A stretch of DNA of 22,634 nt, taken from a virus. Of the stretch, positions 6,524 through 14,908 are shown piece after piece (position 1 is the first letter of the stretch; the number at the start of each line of letters is the position of its first letter). Under the pieces are notes generated by a model. The model had not been told where the DNA came from. It ran no database searches and saw only the letters and a program-made list of their open reading frames with translations. Where the stretch lies: IMG/VR virus record IMGVR_UViG_3300049846_000645, positions 1-22,634 of that record. One strand, 5' to 3'. The position numbers were made by a program, and so were the translations under genes.

Positions 6524-9013
6524 TTATGTGTTTATGCCCATTTTATTTTTGACATATCCTCTTAAAGGTATTATACCAGCTTTTATAGTAGTCTCCCATT
6601 TTCCTTCTTGAAGCGTATGATGTACATCTACAATTCTATATGCAACATCCTTGTGGTTATAAGGATTTGGTAAATTTCGTATCATAAATGTCATAAACGT
6701 TCTTAATCCACCAATTCCTTGTAAAGAAACTTCAACAGTAATTGGTTGTAACCCAGAATATCTCTGATTTTTTTCTAAATTATTATCATCTATCAAACAT
6801 TTTAATAACTCCGGATCAGGCAAAACTAATCTTTTACTATCCGTTATACCGTCAGAAATAATTGTAAATGGATACATTTCATCTGTAGGTTGTTGATTTT
6901 GAAGAGTTTGTATCTGTTTCAAAAATGGATTAGTAGAATATGTTTGATTATCTGAAAAGTTTATACTAGCATCAAACTTATTTCTTTCAGATAAAATTCT
7001 ATCTTCAAATTGATAGTCTAATAAATCGTTTTCATCATCTATAGAAACTTTTGCTTTTTTATTATTTGTTTCAGAAAAAACAACTCTAGCCGCTTGTGCT
7101 TCTGACATTTTAGGTTTAAATGCAAGAGAAGTCATTAACTGATCTGCATCTGCATAATCAAAATACCAAGGAGTGGAGACATTGTTTCCACTAGGTAACA
7201 TATTATTATCTACAATTACCAGTTTAGAATTTAATTCGTTCAATGTCAGTGAAAAATTCCAAAAATTTCCTCCTGCAGAATTTATATCATCAAAAATAGC
7301 ATTATATAAATCAAAATATGTTTTAGTATTACTATCCTCAACTAATTGAATAAACCTTGTCAAATTAAAATATAAATCTTTAAAATATCCATATAAATAA
7401 GGTTCATATTTAGCTTCAGTTTCACCAATTTTAATTGTTTCTTCACTTTGAAAAGGGAAACAATATTTTTTTCTTTCAGTTTTCCAAATATATCTATTTA
7501 CATTTATAACTTCATCTAAATTATCTCGTAAAGGATATGTCCCTTGTTTAAAAATTTCACATAATTGGACATTAGAAAACCAATATGGGTCATTTTTATT
7601 TACTGTATTTTTTTCTACCGTCTGAGTTTTTTTTCTTAACCGTATCCATTCTTTATCCCAATCGGACCCTGGACCATTACTTTTTAATCCCTCACTTCCA
7701 TACATATATCTCGGTGCTTTTGCATTTGGTATTAACAATACATTACCTTTAGTCGAAATATGATTTGGATGTGCTCCAATAACTGAATTTTCAACATCTA
7801 CTGAAAAAAATAACGATCCTTTTGGATTTGGTGTAGGTAAACATCTATTTAATAACTCACATAAAAATCCAAGATTTACCCACATCTGAGATCCATTCAG
7901 ATCTTTATCAAAATCTGTTTTTGTTCCTTTTGACCATTTTTGAGAAAAATCTTTATTGTTAGATGAATTGACTTTTGTTATTATTTTTTCATCCCTTCCC
8001 CAAAACACGCCTCTCCAATATTCATCAGGCATTTGTTGTATTCCTGTTCCTCCTTTAATCGTTTGTAAAAGTTGTTTATTAGAATCAGTTTCCAATACTT
8101 GGTCTAAAGAAGTTGCAGATGATATAGCTTTTAAGTTATTAATAAAATTGGATTTACAAATCTGTCTAATGTTTGAAAAATATATTTTATTTTGTTCTTC
8201 ATTTCTCTCAACATTCTTTTTTTGAGATACTATAGCTGATATAGGAATTCCGCTATAAAGTCTATCTTTAGAAGTAATTTCAGTAATACAATTAATCGTA
8301 TTTCCTTCAACAGACCATTCATAATTAGTTACCATTCCAAATACTACATCGTAATTTCCATTTGATTCTAATATGTTTTTACTATATAATTCATATGGAT
8401 TTTCCCAATAATATCGTGCTAGAGCATCTGTGTCGTTTAAATTTAATAATGATTTGGGATTATAATGATTCCACCCAAATTCCACAGTCATTGTAATTCC
8501 AGGAATTAAAAAATATGGAGTCATGTATTCCAATTGTTTAGCCGAAAAACATTTCCAATGAATTGTAACTCTTCTAAACAACTCTTTATTTATAATACTT
8601 TCTACTCTAACTATTTCAGGAGTAGGAACGTGAATTGGAAATTGACTGGTTTTTGCATCATATTCCAATGTATGTGGATGTTTATTATCTGCAGTCCATC
8701 CTAATATTTGTTGATTGGCTTCTTGATTCCATTTAAATCCATAAGTTTGATAAAACCCTTTACCTCCCATAAAAACAAAAGTAGGTTTATTTATTTCTGG
8801 ATGTCCTAAACTATTAGAACATACACGAACCCATGAAGTCATAGGTCCTTTATATTTTTCCCAATCACCGCCCTCTTTTTCCCAACCATTTCCATCCGTT
8901 TTAGAATTTTCTGCTCTATAATTAAAACCAAAATTTGTTTTCCTTCTATTCCATTCTTTTTGAATTTCAGTAGGAATATTACACGTTTCCCATGGTATAA
9001 GTGGTGCGCTCAT
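6524..9013 (-). CDS. large baseplate/hub-like tail protein
   Basis: This 829-aa protein is most likely part of the central baseplate. Around residues 140-182 it carries INKELFRRVTIHWKCFS followed by YFLIPGITMTVEFGWN, a signature I associate with large virion proteins of T4-related marine phages. Its last 110 residues, with PITVEVSLQGIGGLRTFMTF, AYRIVDVHHTLQEGKWETT and a final KAGIIPLRG, resemble the end of hub proteins such as gp27 and late-control gpD, where a closing beta barrel defines a coordinate frame. The middle is Asn/Lys-rich without recognised motifs. It follows the gp53-like gene by 7 bases in the run TMP-48-54-53-hub. The hub assignment is an inference from sequence pattern and position; a wedge or other baseplate component is possible. 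Confidence 0.6.
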   Translation of the reverse strand: MSAPLIPWETCNIPTEIQKEWNRRKTNFGFNYRAENSKTDGNGWEKEGGDWEKYKGPMTSWVRVCSNSLGHPEINKPTFVFMGGKGFYQTYGFKWNQEANQQILGWTADNKHPHTLEYDAKTSQFPIHVPTPEIVRVESIINKELFRRVTIHWKCFSAKQLEYMTPYFLIPGITMTVEFGWNHYNPKSLLNLNDTDALARYYWENPYELYSKNILESNGNYDVVFGMVTNYEWSVEGNTINCITEITSKDRLYSGIPISAIVSQKKNVERNEEQNKIYFSNIRQICKSNFINNLKAISSATSLDQVLETDSNKQLLQTIKGGTGIQQMPDEYWRGVFWGRDEKIITKVNSSNNKDFSQKWSKGTKTDFDKDLNGSQMWVNLGFLCELLNRCLPTPNPKGSLFFSVDVENSVIGAHPNHISTKGNVLLIPNAKAPRYMYGSEGLKSNGPGSDWDKEWIRLRKKTQTVEKNTVNKNDPYWFSNVQLCEIFKQGTYPLRDNLDEVINVNRYIWKTERKKYCFPFQSEETIKIGETEAKYEPYLYGYFKDLYFNLTRFIQLVEDSNTKTYFDLYNAIFDDINSAGGNFWNFSLTLNELNSKLVIVDNNMLPSGNNVSTPWYFDYADADQLMTSLAFKPKMSEAQAARVVFSETNNKKAKVSIDDENDLLDYQFEDRILSERNKFDASINFSDNQTYSTNPFLKQIQTLQNQQPTDEMYPFTIISDGITDSKRLVLPDPELLKCLIDDNNLEKNQRYSGLQPITVEVSLQGIGGLRTFMTFMIRNLPNPYNHKDVAYRIVDVHHTLQEGKWETTIKAGIIPLRGYVKNKMGINT

Positions 9014-9020
9014 ATAACAA

Positions 9021-9317
9021 TTAACTATTTAACCTATCGTATTCGGATAATATATTTTGAATATCAGTAGGAATTCTCAACTGAATTCCTCCTTCAACTG
9101 ACATTCTTCCTTTTCCTATATTATTAGCTAATGCTATAATCCACCATAACGTAGGGTCTTTATAATATTTGAATGATAATGTATCTAAATAATCAGTATC
9201 ATTGCTGACTATATAAATATCATTATCTGACACAGGAATTTCAGGATAATGAGTTGTATTATAAACTCGTTTTCCATCCCATCTATGTTTAATTTCAATG
9301 TTACTGTATCTTTTCAT
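9021..9317 (-). CDS. LysM/gp53-like baseplate wedge protein
   Basis: This short protein carries a LysM-type fold. DIYIVSNDTDYLDTLSFKYY is followed by KDPTLWWIIALANNI, then a turn and the strand IQLRIPTDIQNIL. The pattern of leave-or-stay helix, D-P-x-L-W-W and I-P near the end is shared with T4 gp53 and tail protein X-like proteins, which attach tail or baseplate parts. T4 gp53 (196 aa) is longer, so this would be a minimal version. It is packed between the gp54-like gene (9-base gap) and the hub gene (7-base gap), so all belong to one operon. LysM folds also occur in lysis proteins, but the context argues for baseplate. Confidence 0.75.
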   Translation of the reverse strand: MKRYSNIEIKHRWDGKRVYNTTHYPEIPVSDNDIYIVSNDTDYLDTLSFKYYKDPTLWWIIALANNIGKGRMSVEGGIQLRIPTDIQNILSEYDRLNS

Positions 9318-9326
9318 ATTATTTGT

Positions 9327-10211
9327 TTACAATTGACTTGCATATAGTTTATTTCCGTAATGATTTCCCGCTACTATCGCTCGTTCTTTTTCTAAAACAT
9401 TACAAGTTACAGAGATTTCAACCTCTCTAGGAACTTGTCCAATATCTCCTTTAGAAACTTTATTTGATTTAATTATATCGGACAAATACGACCAATTATC
9501 AGAAGAATCTTCGGATATAGTTTCCCATGCCGCATCTTCAGGAACGTTAATATTCATTGTAGTTATAACTATTGGATGGTATTTGTATAAATCGCCAATA
9601 GTTAACATAAACATTGGTGGTATAATAAATCTATTTGTTATACCATCATTTTGAGTTTTTCTAGTATAATTAGACGGTTTAACTGCACTAGCCATATAAC
9701 TTATTCTTTGCCATGTAGGGGCTAGTTCTATGAGGCTGTTAATCAATACTGTAAAGCTAAAAGATAAATTTCTAGTAAATCCTGAATATGAATATAAAGC
9801 ATCTGCTCTTCCAATAAATTTTAATTCATCCCATAAAGCATTGTTTGTTTCCGTCAGACCTTTAATTGTTGCTCTAAATGGTATATGTTTCTCATTAACT
9901 ACATCATAAAAAAAGAACGCAATTAAATCATCATCATATGGACTCCATTCAGTATAACCAGAAAGTAATTGATGTCCTATTTTTTTATCCTTTCCTAACA
10001 CGGTTAACACGTTAATTTTATCAGGACGACCATTTCCAGCCAATCCATAGTTTTTATTAGGGTTAATATTGGAATCTAATGTTCTAATATTTCTACTAGT
10101 ATATGCACGTTCCACACTGTTAGGATTATTTTTTATATTATAAGGAGAGGTTTTAGATATATCATATAAACGATCATAACCTTGTTTAGATGTTTGTCCC
10201 GATGAAAACAA
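9327..10211 (-). CDS. baseplate tail-tube initiator-like protein (gp54/gp48 position)
   Basis: The protein has the look of a tail-tube-fold initiator that caps the baseplate and starts tube polymerisation. Typical segments are LKFIGRADALYSYSGFTRNL, FSFTVLINSLIELAPTWQRI, then PPMFMLTIGDLYKYHPIVIT, INVPEDAAWE, and the closing beta strand PREVEISVTCNVLEKE. Length (294 aa) is close to T4 gp54 (320 aa). In T4 the order downstream of the tape measure gene 29 is 48 then 54; here it is the second gene after the tape measure. The fold assignment is my recognition of pattern; which of gp48 or gp54 it matches best is not decided by the sequence alone. Confidence 0.65.
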   Translation of the reverse strand: MFSSGQTSKQGYDRLYDISKTSPYNIKNNPNSVERAYTSRNIRTLDSNINPNKNYGLAGNGRPDKINVLTVLGKDKKIGHQLLSGYTEWSPYDDDLIAFFFYDVVNEKHIPFRATIKGLTETNNALWDELKFIGRADALYSYSGFTRNLSFSFTVLINSLIELAPTWQRISYMASAVKPSNYTRKTQNDGITNRFIIPPMFMLTIGDLYKYHPIVITTMNINVPEDAAWETISEDSSDNWSYLSDIIKSNKVSKGDIGQVPREVEISVTCNVLEKERAIVAGNHYGNKLYASQL

Positions 10212-10220
10212 TAAAGTATC

Positions 10221-11705
10221 TTAATTATCAAAATTTACATTATAAATTTTACTATTGTTAATATTATTAATAACTCTTTTTAGACTTTCGTTGAATTGAG
10301 AAATCGGTGAATCCGGTTTAGAAATATCATTAAGTTTTGTGTTATCATCTGTAGACCTTTTATTAGCTTTACTGCCTTCTGTATTATTATACTTATATCC
10401 ATTTTTCAATTCATCATCAGTATAATTACCTTCGTATTTTTTATTATAATTACTCTCCTTAACTAAATCTTTAGAAGTAACTTGTGAACCTTCTTTTGCA
10501 TATTTTTCAAAAGCTTTATCTATAATGGAACGGTTTTCGTTTACTTTTTTAGACGATTCATTAACATATTTATCATTTTGAATTTTTTCTGTTTGTTTTG
10601 TTCTAACAGAATTTTCAAATTTCGTTATTATTATTTGTTCTTTTTTTTGTGACTCGATATAGATATTATCAGGTTTATTTTTTACACTTTTATAATATTT
10701 GACCTCAAATAAATTTTTTTCCTGAGTGTTTCTGTTTACTACTAAATCATTAGAAAAACTTTTTAGTGAAATTCCCATAAAACTAACAGCAAGTCCTGTT
10801 TTTGCAAACGTCGCTACAGTGTTTTTTGCGGTATAATTGTTATAATAATTTAACATCCATCCATACGCATCTTCATCAGCTCTTTGTTTGTAATTTTGTT
10901 TATCCGCACTAAATGTTTGTGGAATTATAGATCTAGCAATTCCCTTTAAAAATCCTAACACTCCTCCGCCGTTTGATGAATCTGGAATACCCCATTTCTG
11001 TTGAAGAATACTTCTAGCTTTATTAGCCGTTTTAGCTCTTAACAAACCTGTACCGTTTCCATAATTCTGAATAGGAAGTACTTCAGTTTCTCTATTCTGT
11101 CCACTATTGCCTAAAAGACTTATGCCTCCAAAAAAAGTTCCTTCTGACGATCCGCCTAAACCGTTACCAGCTGCTACTGTAGATGGGGGTGGAGCAGATC
11201 TACTTACACTAACACCTATTAAGCCTGCTAATCCTCCTAAAAGGCCACCAGATTTATCAATATGTCTTTTTGGTTTTTGTAATATTCCACCTGTTAAATT
11301 AGCTGTTGCCGAAAGTATTACTTCAGTAGGGTTGTAAATATTCGTTTCATCAAATGGTTGAAATCCTTGGAGTAAAAATTGTTTAGCTATAAAAATTACT
11401 CCTCGGCCTGATGCAATAAATTTAGTTACACGTTTTACATCATTTACTCCTTGTCCCAATGTTAATCCTCTATCTCCCATTTTCATGAAACTGTTAGGAG
11501 GATCGTCTGGAAAGTAATAAACATAAGGTTGATTAAAACCAAAGATATTACCGCCATCATAATCCCATGGTGAAAATTTTCTATAAAGATCCTTTTTATT
11601 AGCATCAAACAGAAGACTTATTTTTCCTGGTTGAGGAACCATCGGATAATCAACAGGAATTGACACTGTAGACGGTGTTGAATTTGAAAGATTTACATTA
11701 GCCAT
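10221..11705 (-). CDS. tape-measure-adjacent baseplate protein, unknown fold (gp48 position)
   Basis: Residues 1-150 look globular: PGKISLLFDANKKDLYRKFS, YVYYFPDDPPNSFMKMGDRG, then VKRVTKFIASGRGVIFIAKQ and YNPTEVILSATANLTGG. A Gly-rich hydrophobic segment (GGLLGGLAGLIGV) follows, then a region with LRAKTANKARSILQQKWGIP. The last 180 residues are extremely Lys/Asn/Asp/Ser-rich and probably disordered or coiled. It lies directly after the tape measure gene, where T4 carries gene 48, and 9 bases before the initiator-like gene. A role at the junction of tape measure, tube and baseplate is a positional inference. No catalytic motif is visible. Confidence 0.6.
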   Translation of the reverse strand: MANVNLSNSTPSTVSIPVDYPMVPQPGKISLLFDANKKDLYRKFSPWDYDGGNIFGFNQPYVYYFPDDPPNSFMKMGDRGLTLGQGVNDVKRVTKFIASGRGVIFIAKQFLLQGFQPFDETNIYNPTEVILSATANLTGGILQKPKRHIDKSGGLLGGLAGLIGVSVSRSAPPPSTVAAGNGLGGSSEGTFFGGISLLGNSGQNRETEVLPIQNYGNGTGLLRAKTANKARSILQQKWGIPDSSNGGGVLGFLKGIARSIIPQTFSADKQNYKQRADEDAYGWMLNYYNNYTAKNTVATFAKTGLAVSFMGISLKSFSNDLVVNRNTQEKNLFEVKYYKSVKNKPDNIYIESQKKEQIIITKFENSVRTKQTEKIQNDKYVNESSKKVNENRSIIDKAFEKYAKEGSQVTSKDLVKESNYNKKYEGNYTDDELKNGYKYNNTEGSKANKRSTDDNTKLNDISKPDSPISQFNESLKRVINNINNSKIYNVNFDN

Positions 11706-11709
11706 AAAT

Positions 11710-11717
11710 TATAAATA
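11710..11717 (-). promoter_or_regulatory. TATTTATA element before the tape-measure-adjacent gene
   Basis: The minus-strand sequence AATATTTATAATTT runs straight into the ATG at 11705 with only 4 bases between octamer and start codon. It fills the whole 14-base gap after the tape measure stop. If it were a -10 element the transcript would be nearly leaderless. Confidence 0.35.
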
Positions 11718-11719
11718 TT

Positions 11720-14608
11720 TTAACGTTGCATTGCACCATAGGTTCCACGGAAACTATTATTTCTATTCATTGTAGTACTAACCAATTGTCCATCAAGATT
11801 AACGGCGATTTTTCCATCAAGAAGATCTTTTCGGATATTTTTTAATTCTGTTAGAATAGCGGATTGCATTTCAGCTATAGATGTAGTATTTTCTTCTGTA
11901 GATTTAGAAGTTTGTTTTACTGAATCTTTTGTGATTCCTTTATCAAGTTCTTTATATGATTTTATTTCTGAATCAGATAATGCCTTATCTAATGGAATAT
12001 CTAAAGATGCTGCTTTAGCAGATAAAATAGGTTTTTCAATAGAAGCTTGAATTACTCTCTTGTTTCCTATAAAATCCCATATCTTTTTAAGAGGAGTTGT
12101 TATAATATTACCAATACCACTCCAAAGATCTATAATCCAATTATATGCACTTTTAAACGGAGATGTTAACAAATCAAATAACGTATTACCAACAAGTTTT
12201 ATACTGTTTATTATCAACATACCTGGTTTTGAATTTATAATCCATTTAAACATGTTTTTAAAAGGAAATATTAAATTATTAAATAACATTCCTCCTACAG
12301 CTTTTATTCCTTCCACAATTAAAAGTCCCATATAAGATGGTGACTGTCCTAATATATGTTCTTTAGCCCAATTCCATAAATCCACAAAAGGTTGAACCAA
12401 TACTTCATATAACGATTCTCCTATTGCCCAAAAGCCTGCCCATATTTTTTGTGCAAAGTTCATATTCGGATCATTGTATATTTTTATCAATCTTTTTGCG
12501 TATTCATATATAAATTGTAATCCTGATATAATCCAACCGATTACAGGAATTTGTTTTATGAATGGTCCTGCAAATTTAATTACTCCAAATAATCTACCCA
12601 CAAGCGTAAATATTTTTCCTAACCATTGAAACTTTGTTCCTAATGTTGTAACTACATCGACAATTTTATGAAAATAGTTAACAAGATGTAATCCTATTAC
12701 ATTTTTTGGTATTTTAGATAATGCTGCAGAAATTAAAGAAAATGGGATCATCATTCGCATACCAATTCCGATTAATGGTGTTAATGCAGCAGCAATTTTT
12801 AAAACATTATCAATTATAGGTAAAAACTGATACCCCAATTCCATTACAACTTTCTTGTAAGAATTTGTTATAGAAGTTAATCTATCTTGATTTTCTCTTG
12901 TTTTTAATATATAATTGGCATCTTCTCCTCTAGCCCTAGCTATAGATTCACTGGCCTCTTTCATTTTTTCTAAATCTCGTAATCTTTTTGCAATGCTTGG
13001 ATCTGTAGATGCTTTTTGTCTTAAAAGAATATCTTCTCTATTTGCTTGTAACATTGATTTCAATTCACTTACTGTTTTCCCTGTAGCTCTCGCAAAAGCT
13101 TCAGCAGTAAATGGATCTAAATGATCGAAATCTATTTGTTTAGAAATTCTTAATATTTCTAAATTGGCCTCTTTTATTTTTCCTGCATAAGATAACTGTC
13201 TAGCTAATTGTAAATTAATAGGTCTTCCTAATAAAACCGAAGCTTCCATTTCAGATTCCATAGATTCGGTAAAATTCAAAATCTTTCTAGAAGATTCTGA
13301 CATTTTATCTAATGTCGTTCCTAATCTACGAGCTTCTACAGCCGCTTTCATCATGTCTAATGGAGTTTTTGCAAACATTATACGAGTCGTTTCCGATGCA
13401 TTTGCGATATCTTGCATTACTTGAGGAAGAGGCACTCCAGATGCATTAGACAATTCTCTAACGAATCCAGACATGGATATTTGAGCATTAGCAGTTGTTG
13501 AAAACATTTGTCCCATATTTTTCAACATTTTAACAGTGGTTTCTTCAGCTATACCAAATTGAGACGACATCAATGAAGTTTGTAGAACTATATCTTCTGT
13601 TGCAGATAAAGTTGATCCTAATTCTAATGCGATTTGTTTTTGGGATCTGTATACATGATCAACAGCTACTCCTAAATTAGCATATTTTTTATATAAATCT
13701 TCGGCTTGAGATCTTAGAACCTGATGTTCTTCTCTCATCATACCCATTTCTTTTCTAGCTTTAAAAGCTTCTTCATCTAATTTTTTGAAAAGATTCCATG
13801 ATTCTGATAATAATTTTGTTATTCCTACTAACGTAAATAATACAGGACCACTCATTAACTTTGCTATAAGATTTGTTTTAATTCCAGAAGCTTTTAATAA
13901 AGCATCTAATAGATCTATTTTACTTACAACTTTTTGTACTATGGCTTTTTGTTTAAACCAATTTTCAATTTGTAGTTTACCGCCTTCTATATATTCTTTT
14001 TTTAATCGATCTTGTTCTCGTAATATTTCCAATTTATCATACTCAATTTTTCTTTCTAAATCCAAAATCTGAGCATACCTCATCATAGCTATAGTTTTTT
14101 GACGAATGTTTTTATTTGAAACTAATACTCTATTTAATGATACACCCTGTATTTGTGCCGCTTTGTTTAAAATTGCAAGATCCTCTTTCGAAATGGCTTT
14201 AGAATGAACTTGTGCATCTCTTATTTTACCCCATATCTTAACCAAATCCAACATTGCTTGTTGAGATTCTTTTGTTTTAAGTAAATCTTTTGATCTTTGT
14301 GAAATTTTTTTCTGATTTAAAAGATCTAATTGCGTTTCGTTTTCAAGAAGTCGTTGGTTTCTTTTTAAAATATTATTTTCAAGAAGGTTTGTTTTCTGTG
14401 AGTTAGTTTCTGATTCTTTTTGAAGTCTATTTGTTAATGCTTTTGCTATATTAATTTCTTTTAATATTTCATATTGATGAGCTAAAATTTTAGCTTGTGC
14501 TTCCAATGAATCTACCAAATTCTCTTGCAGATGTTTTTCTTCATCTAAAAGAGAATTAAGCTCCCTAATATGAGATGCGATTTTATTTGTAGGAGTTTTA
14601 TTTGCCAT
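11720..14608 (-). CDS. tail tape measure protein
   Basis: This 962-aa protein spans the lumen of the tail during assembly and sets its length. The first ~230 residues are long charged heptad-like helices. Hydrophobic stretches capable of crossing membranes lie near residues 250-265, 593-630 (LTPLIGIGMRMMIPFSLISA) and 663-703 (FGVIKFAGPFIKQIPVIGWI). Residues ~730-840 hold three imperfect 35-40-residue repeats around (L)-x3-PF-x4-(W/F)-x-W-(A/I). The middle (MSSQFGIAEETTVKMLKNMG, FARATGKTVSELKSML) is typical of tape measure proteins of T4-like marine phages. It is preceded by a gp26-like/frameshift chaperone pair, which is the conserved position for tape measures. The family rule of about 0.15 nm per residue gives an expected tail near 140 nm if the whole protein is extended. 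Confidence 0.88.
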   Translation of the reverse strand: MANKTPTNKIASHIRELNSLLDEEKHLQENLVDSLEAQAKILAHQYEILKEINIAKALTNRLQKESETNSQKTNLLENNILKRNQRLLENETQLDLLNQKKISQRSKDLLKTKESQQAMLDLVKIWGKIRDAQVHSKAISKEDLAILNKAAQIQGVSLNRVLVSNKNIRQKTIAMMRYAQILDLERKIEYDKLEILREQDRLKKEYIEGGKLQIENWFKQKAIVQKVVSKIDLLDALLKASGIKTNLIAKLMSGPVLFTLVGITKLLSESWNLFKKLDEEAFKARKEMGMMREEHQVLRSQAEDLYKKYANLGVAVDHVYRSQKQIALELGSTLSATEDIVLQTSLMSSQFGIAEETTVKMLKNMGQMFSTTANAQISMSGFVRELSNASGVPLPQVMQDIANASETTRIMFAKTPLDMMKAAVEARRLGTTLDKMSESSRKILNFTESMESEMEASVLLGRPINLQLARQLSYAGKIKEANLEILRISKQIDFDHLDPFTAEAFARATGKTVSELKSMLQANREDILLRQKASTDPSIAKRLRDLEKMKEASESIARARGEDANYILKTRENQDRLTSITNSYKKVVMELGYQFLPIIDNVLKIAAALTPLIGIGMRMMIPFSLISAALSKIPKNVIGLHLVNYFHKIVDVVTTLGTKFQWLGKIFTLVGRLFGVIKFAGPFIKQIPVIGWIISGLQFIYEYAKRLIKIYNDPNMNFAQKIWAGFWAIGESLYEVLVQPFVDLWNWAKEHILGQSPSYMGLLIVEGIKAVGGMLFNNLIFPFKNMFKWIINSKPGMLIINSIKLVGNTLFDLLTSPFKSAYNWIIDLWSGIGNIITTPLKKIWDFIGNKRVIQASIEKPILSAKAASLDIPLDKALSDSEIKSYKELDKGITKDSVKQTSKSTEENTTSIAEMQSAILTELKNIRKDLLDGKIAVNLDGQLVSTTMNRNNSFRGTYGAMQR

Positions 14609-14624
14609 ATAGTATTACTCTCTT

Positions 14625-14632
14625 TATAAATA
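14625..14632 (-). promoter_or_regulatory. TATTTATA element upstream of the tape measure gene
   Basis: The minus-strand sequence CTATTTATAAAGAGAG ends 16 bases before the ATG at 14608. The adjacent GAGAG may also serve as a weak ribosome binding site. It lies just past the hairpin at 14638-14664. Confidence 0.4.
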
Positions 14633-14637
14633 GTTAT

Positions 14638-14664
14638 AAACAATAGATTTTTTATCTATTGTTT
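14638..14664 (-). terminator. hairpin between frameshift frame and tape measure gene
   Basis: An 11-bp perfect stem (AAACAATAGAT at 14638-14648 with ATCTATTGTTT at 14654-14664) has a 5-base loop. On the minus strand it is followed by TATAACTATTTATA rather than a T run. It lies about 20 bases after the TAG stop of the +1-frame extension. A partial terminator followed by a fresh promoter element would separate chaperone and tape measure expression; this is inference. Confidence 0.4.
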
Positions 14665-14683
14665 TAAATAAAAAGACAAAATA

Positions 14684-14908
14684 CTATTTTTTAGAAATAG
14701 AATTCTGAGATTTTTCTGCTGATTCTATAGAATCTTTTTCTTCTTCTTTAGCTTTAACCAGACATTTTGTATAAAAATGTCTTAAATGAACAGGAAGTTC
14801 ATATACTTGAGGAATAGTGATTGCTCCTTGAGAATAATAGGCTAAATCGAAACACTGTTTATGGATTAAAATTCGGTCTTCAGGCTGAAGGCCAAAAAAA
14901 GGATACCG
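14684..14908 (-). CDS. +1-frame extension of the gp26-like gene: tail assembly chaperone C-terminal part
   Basis: An open frame runs from just after the TGA at 14911-14909 to a TAG at 14686-14684 and contains no ATG, GTG or TTG codon at all, so it cannot start by itself in the normal way. Entered by a +1 (or -2) shift at the T7 run (14900-14894), it adds 69 residues, beginning GLQPEDRILIHKQCFDLAYY. The core IPQVYELPVHLRHFYTKCL has the shape of short tail-chaperone helices, and the end is highly charged (KAKEEEKDSIESAEK). The fused product would have 370 residues. Its position immediately upstream of the tape measure gene is where gpG/gpT-type frameshift chaperones lie in other tailed phages. 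The coding character and the missing start are seen; the frameshift itself is inferred. A sequencing indel is the alternative. Confidence 0.65.
   Translation of the reverse strand, partial: RYPFFGLQPEDRILIHKQCFDLAYYSQGAITIPQVYELPVHLRHFYTKCLVKAKEEEKDSIESAEKSQNSISKK

Noticed and set aside
11107-11337. plus-strand 76-aa Pro/Lys-rich frame
   Set aside because: It is antisense to the Gly-rich part of the tape-measure-adjacent gene; low-complexity shadows of this kind are common.
14684-14908. the +1 frame as an independent small gene
   Set aside because: No ATG, GTG or TTG occurs in the frame, so separate initiation is unlikely; kept as a frameshift extension.
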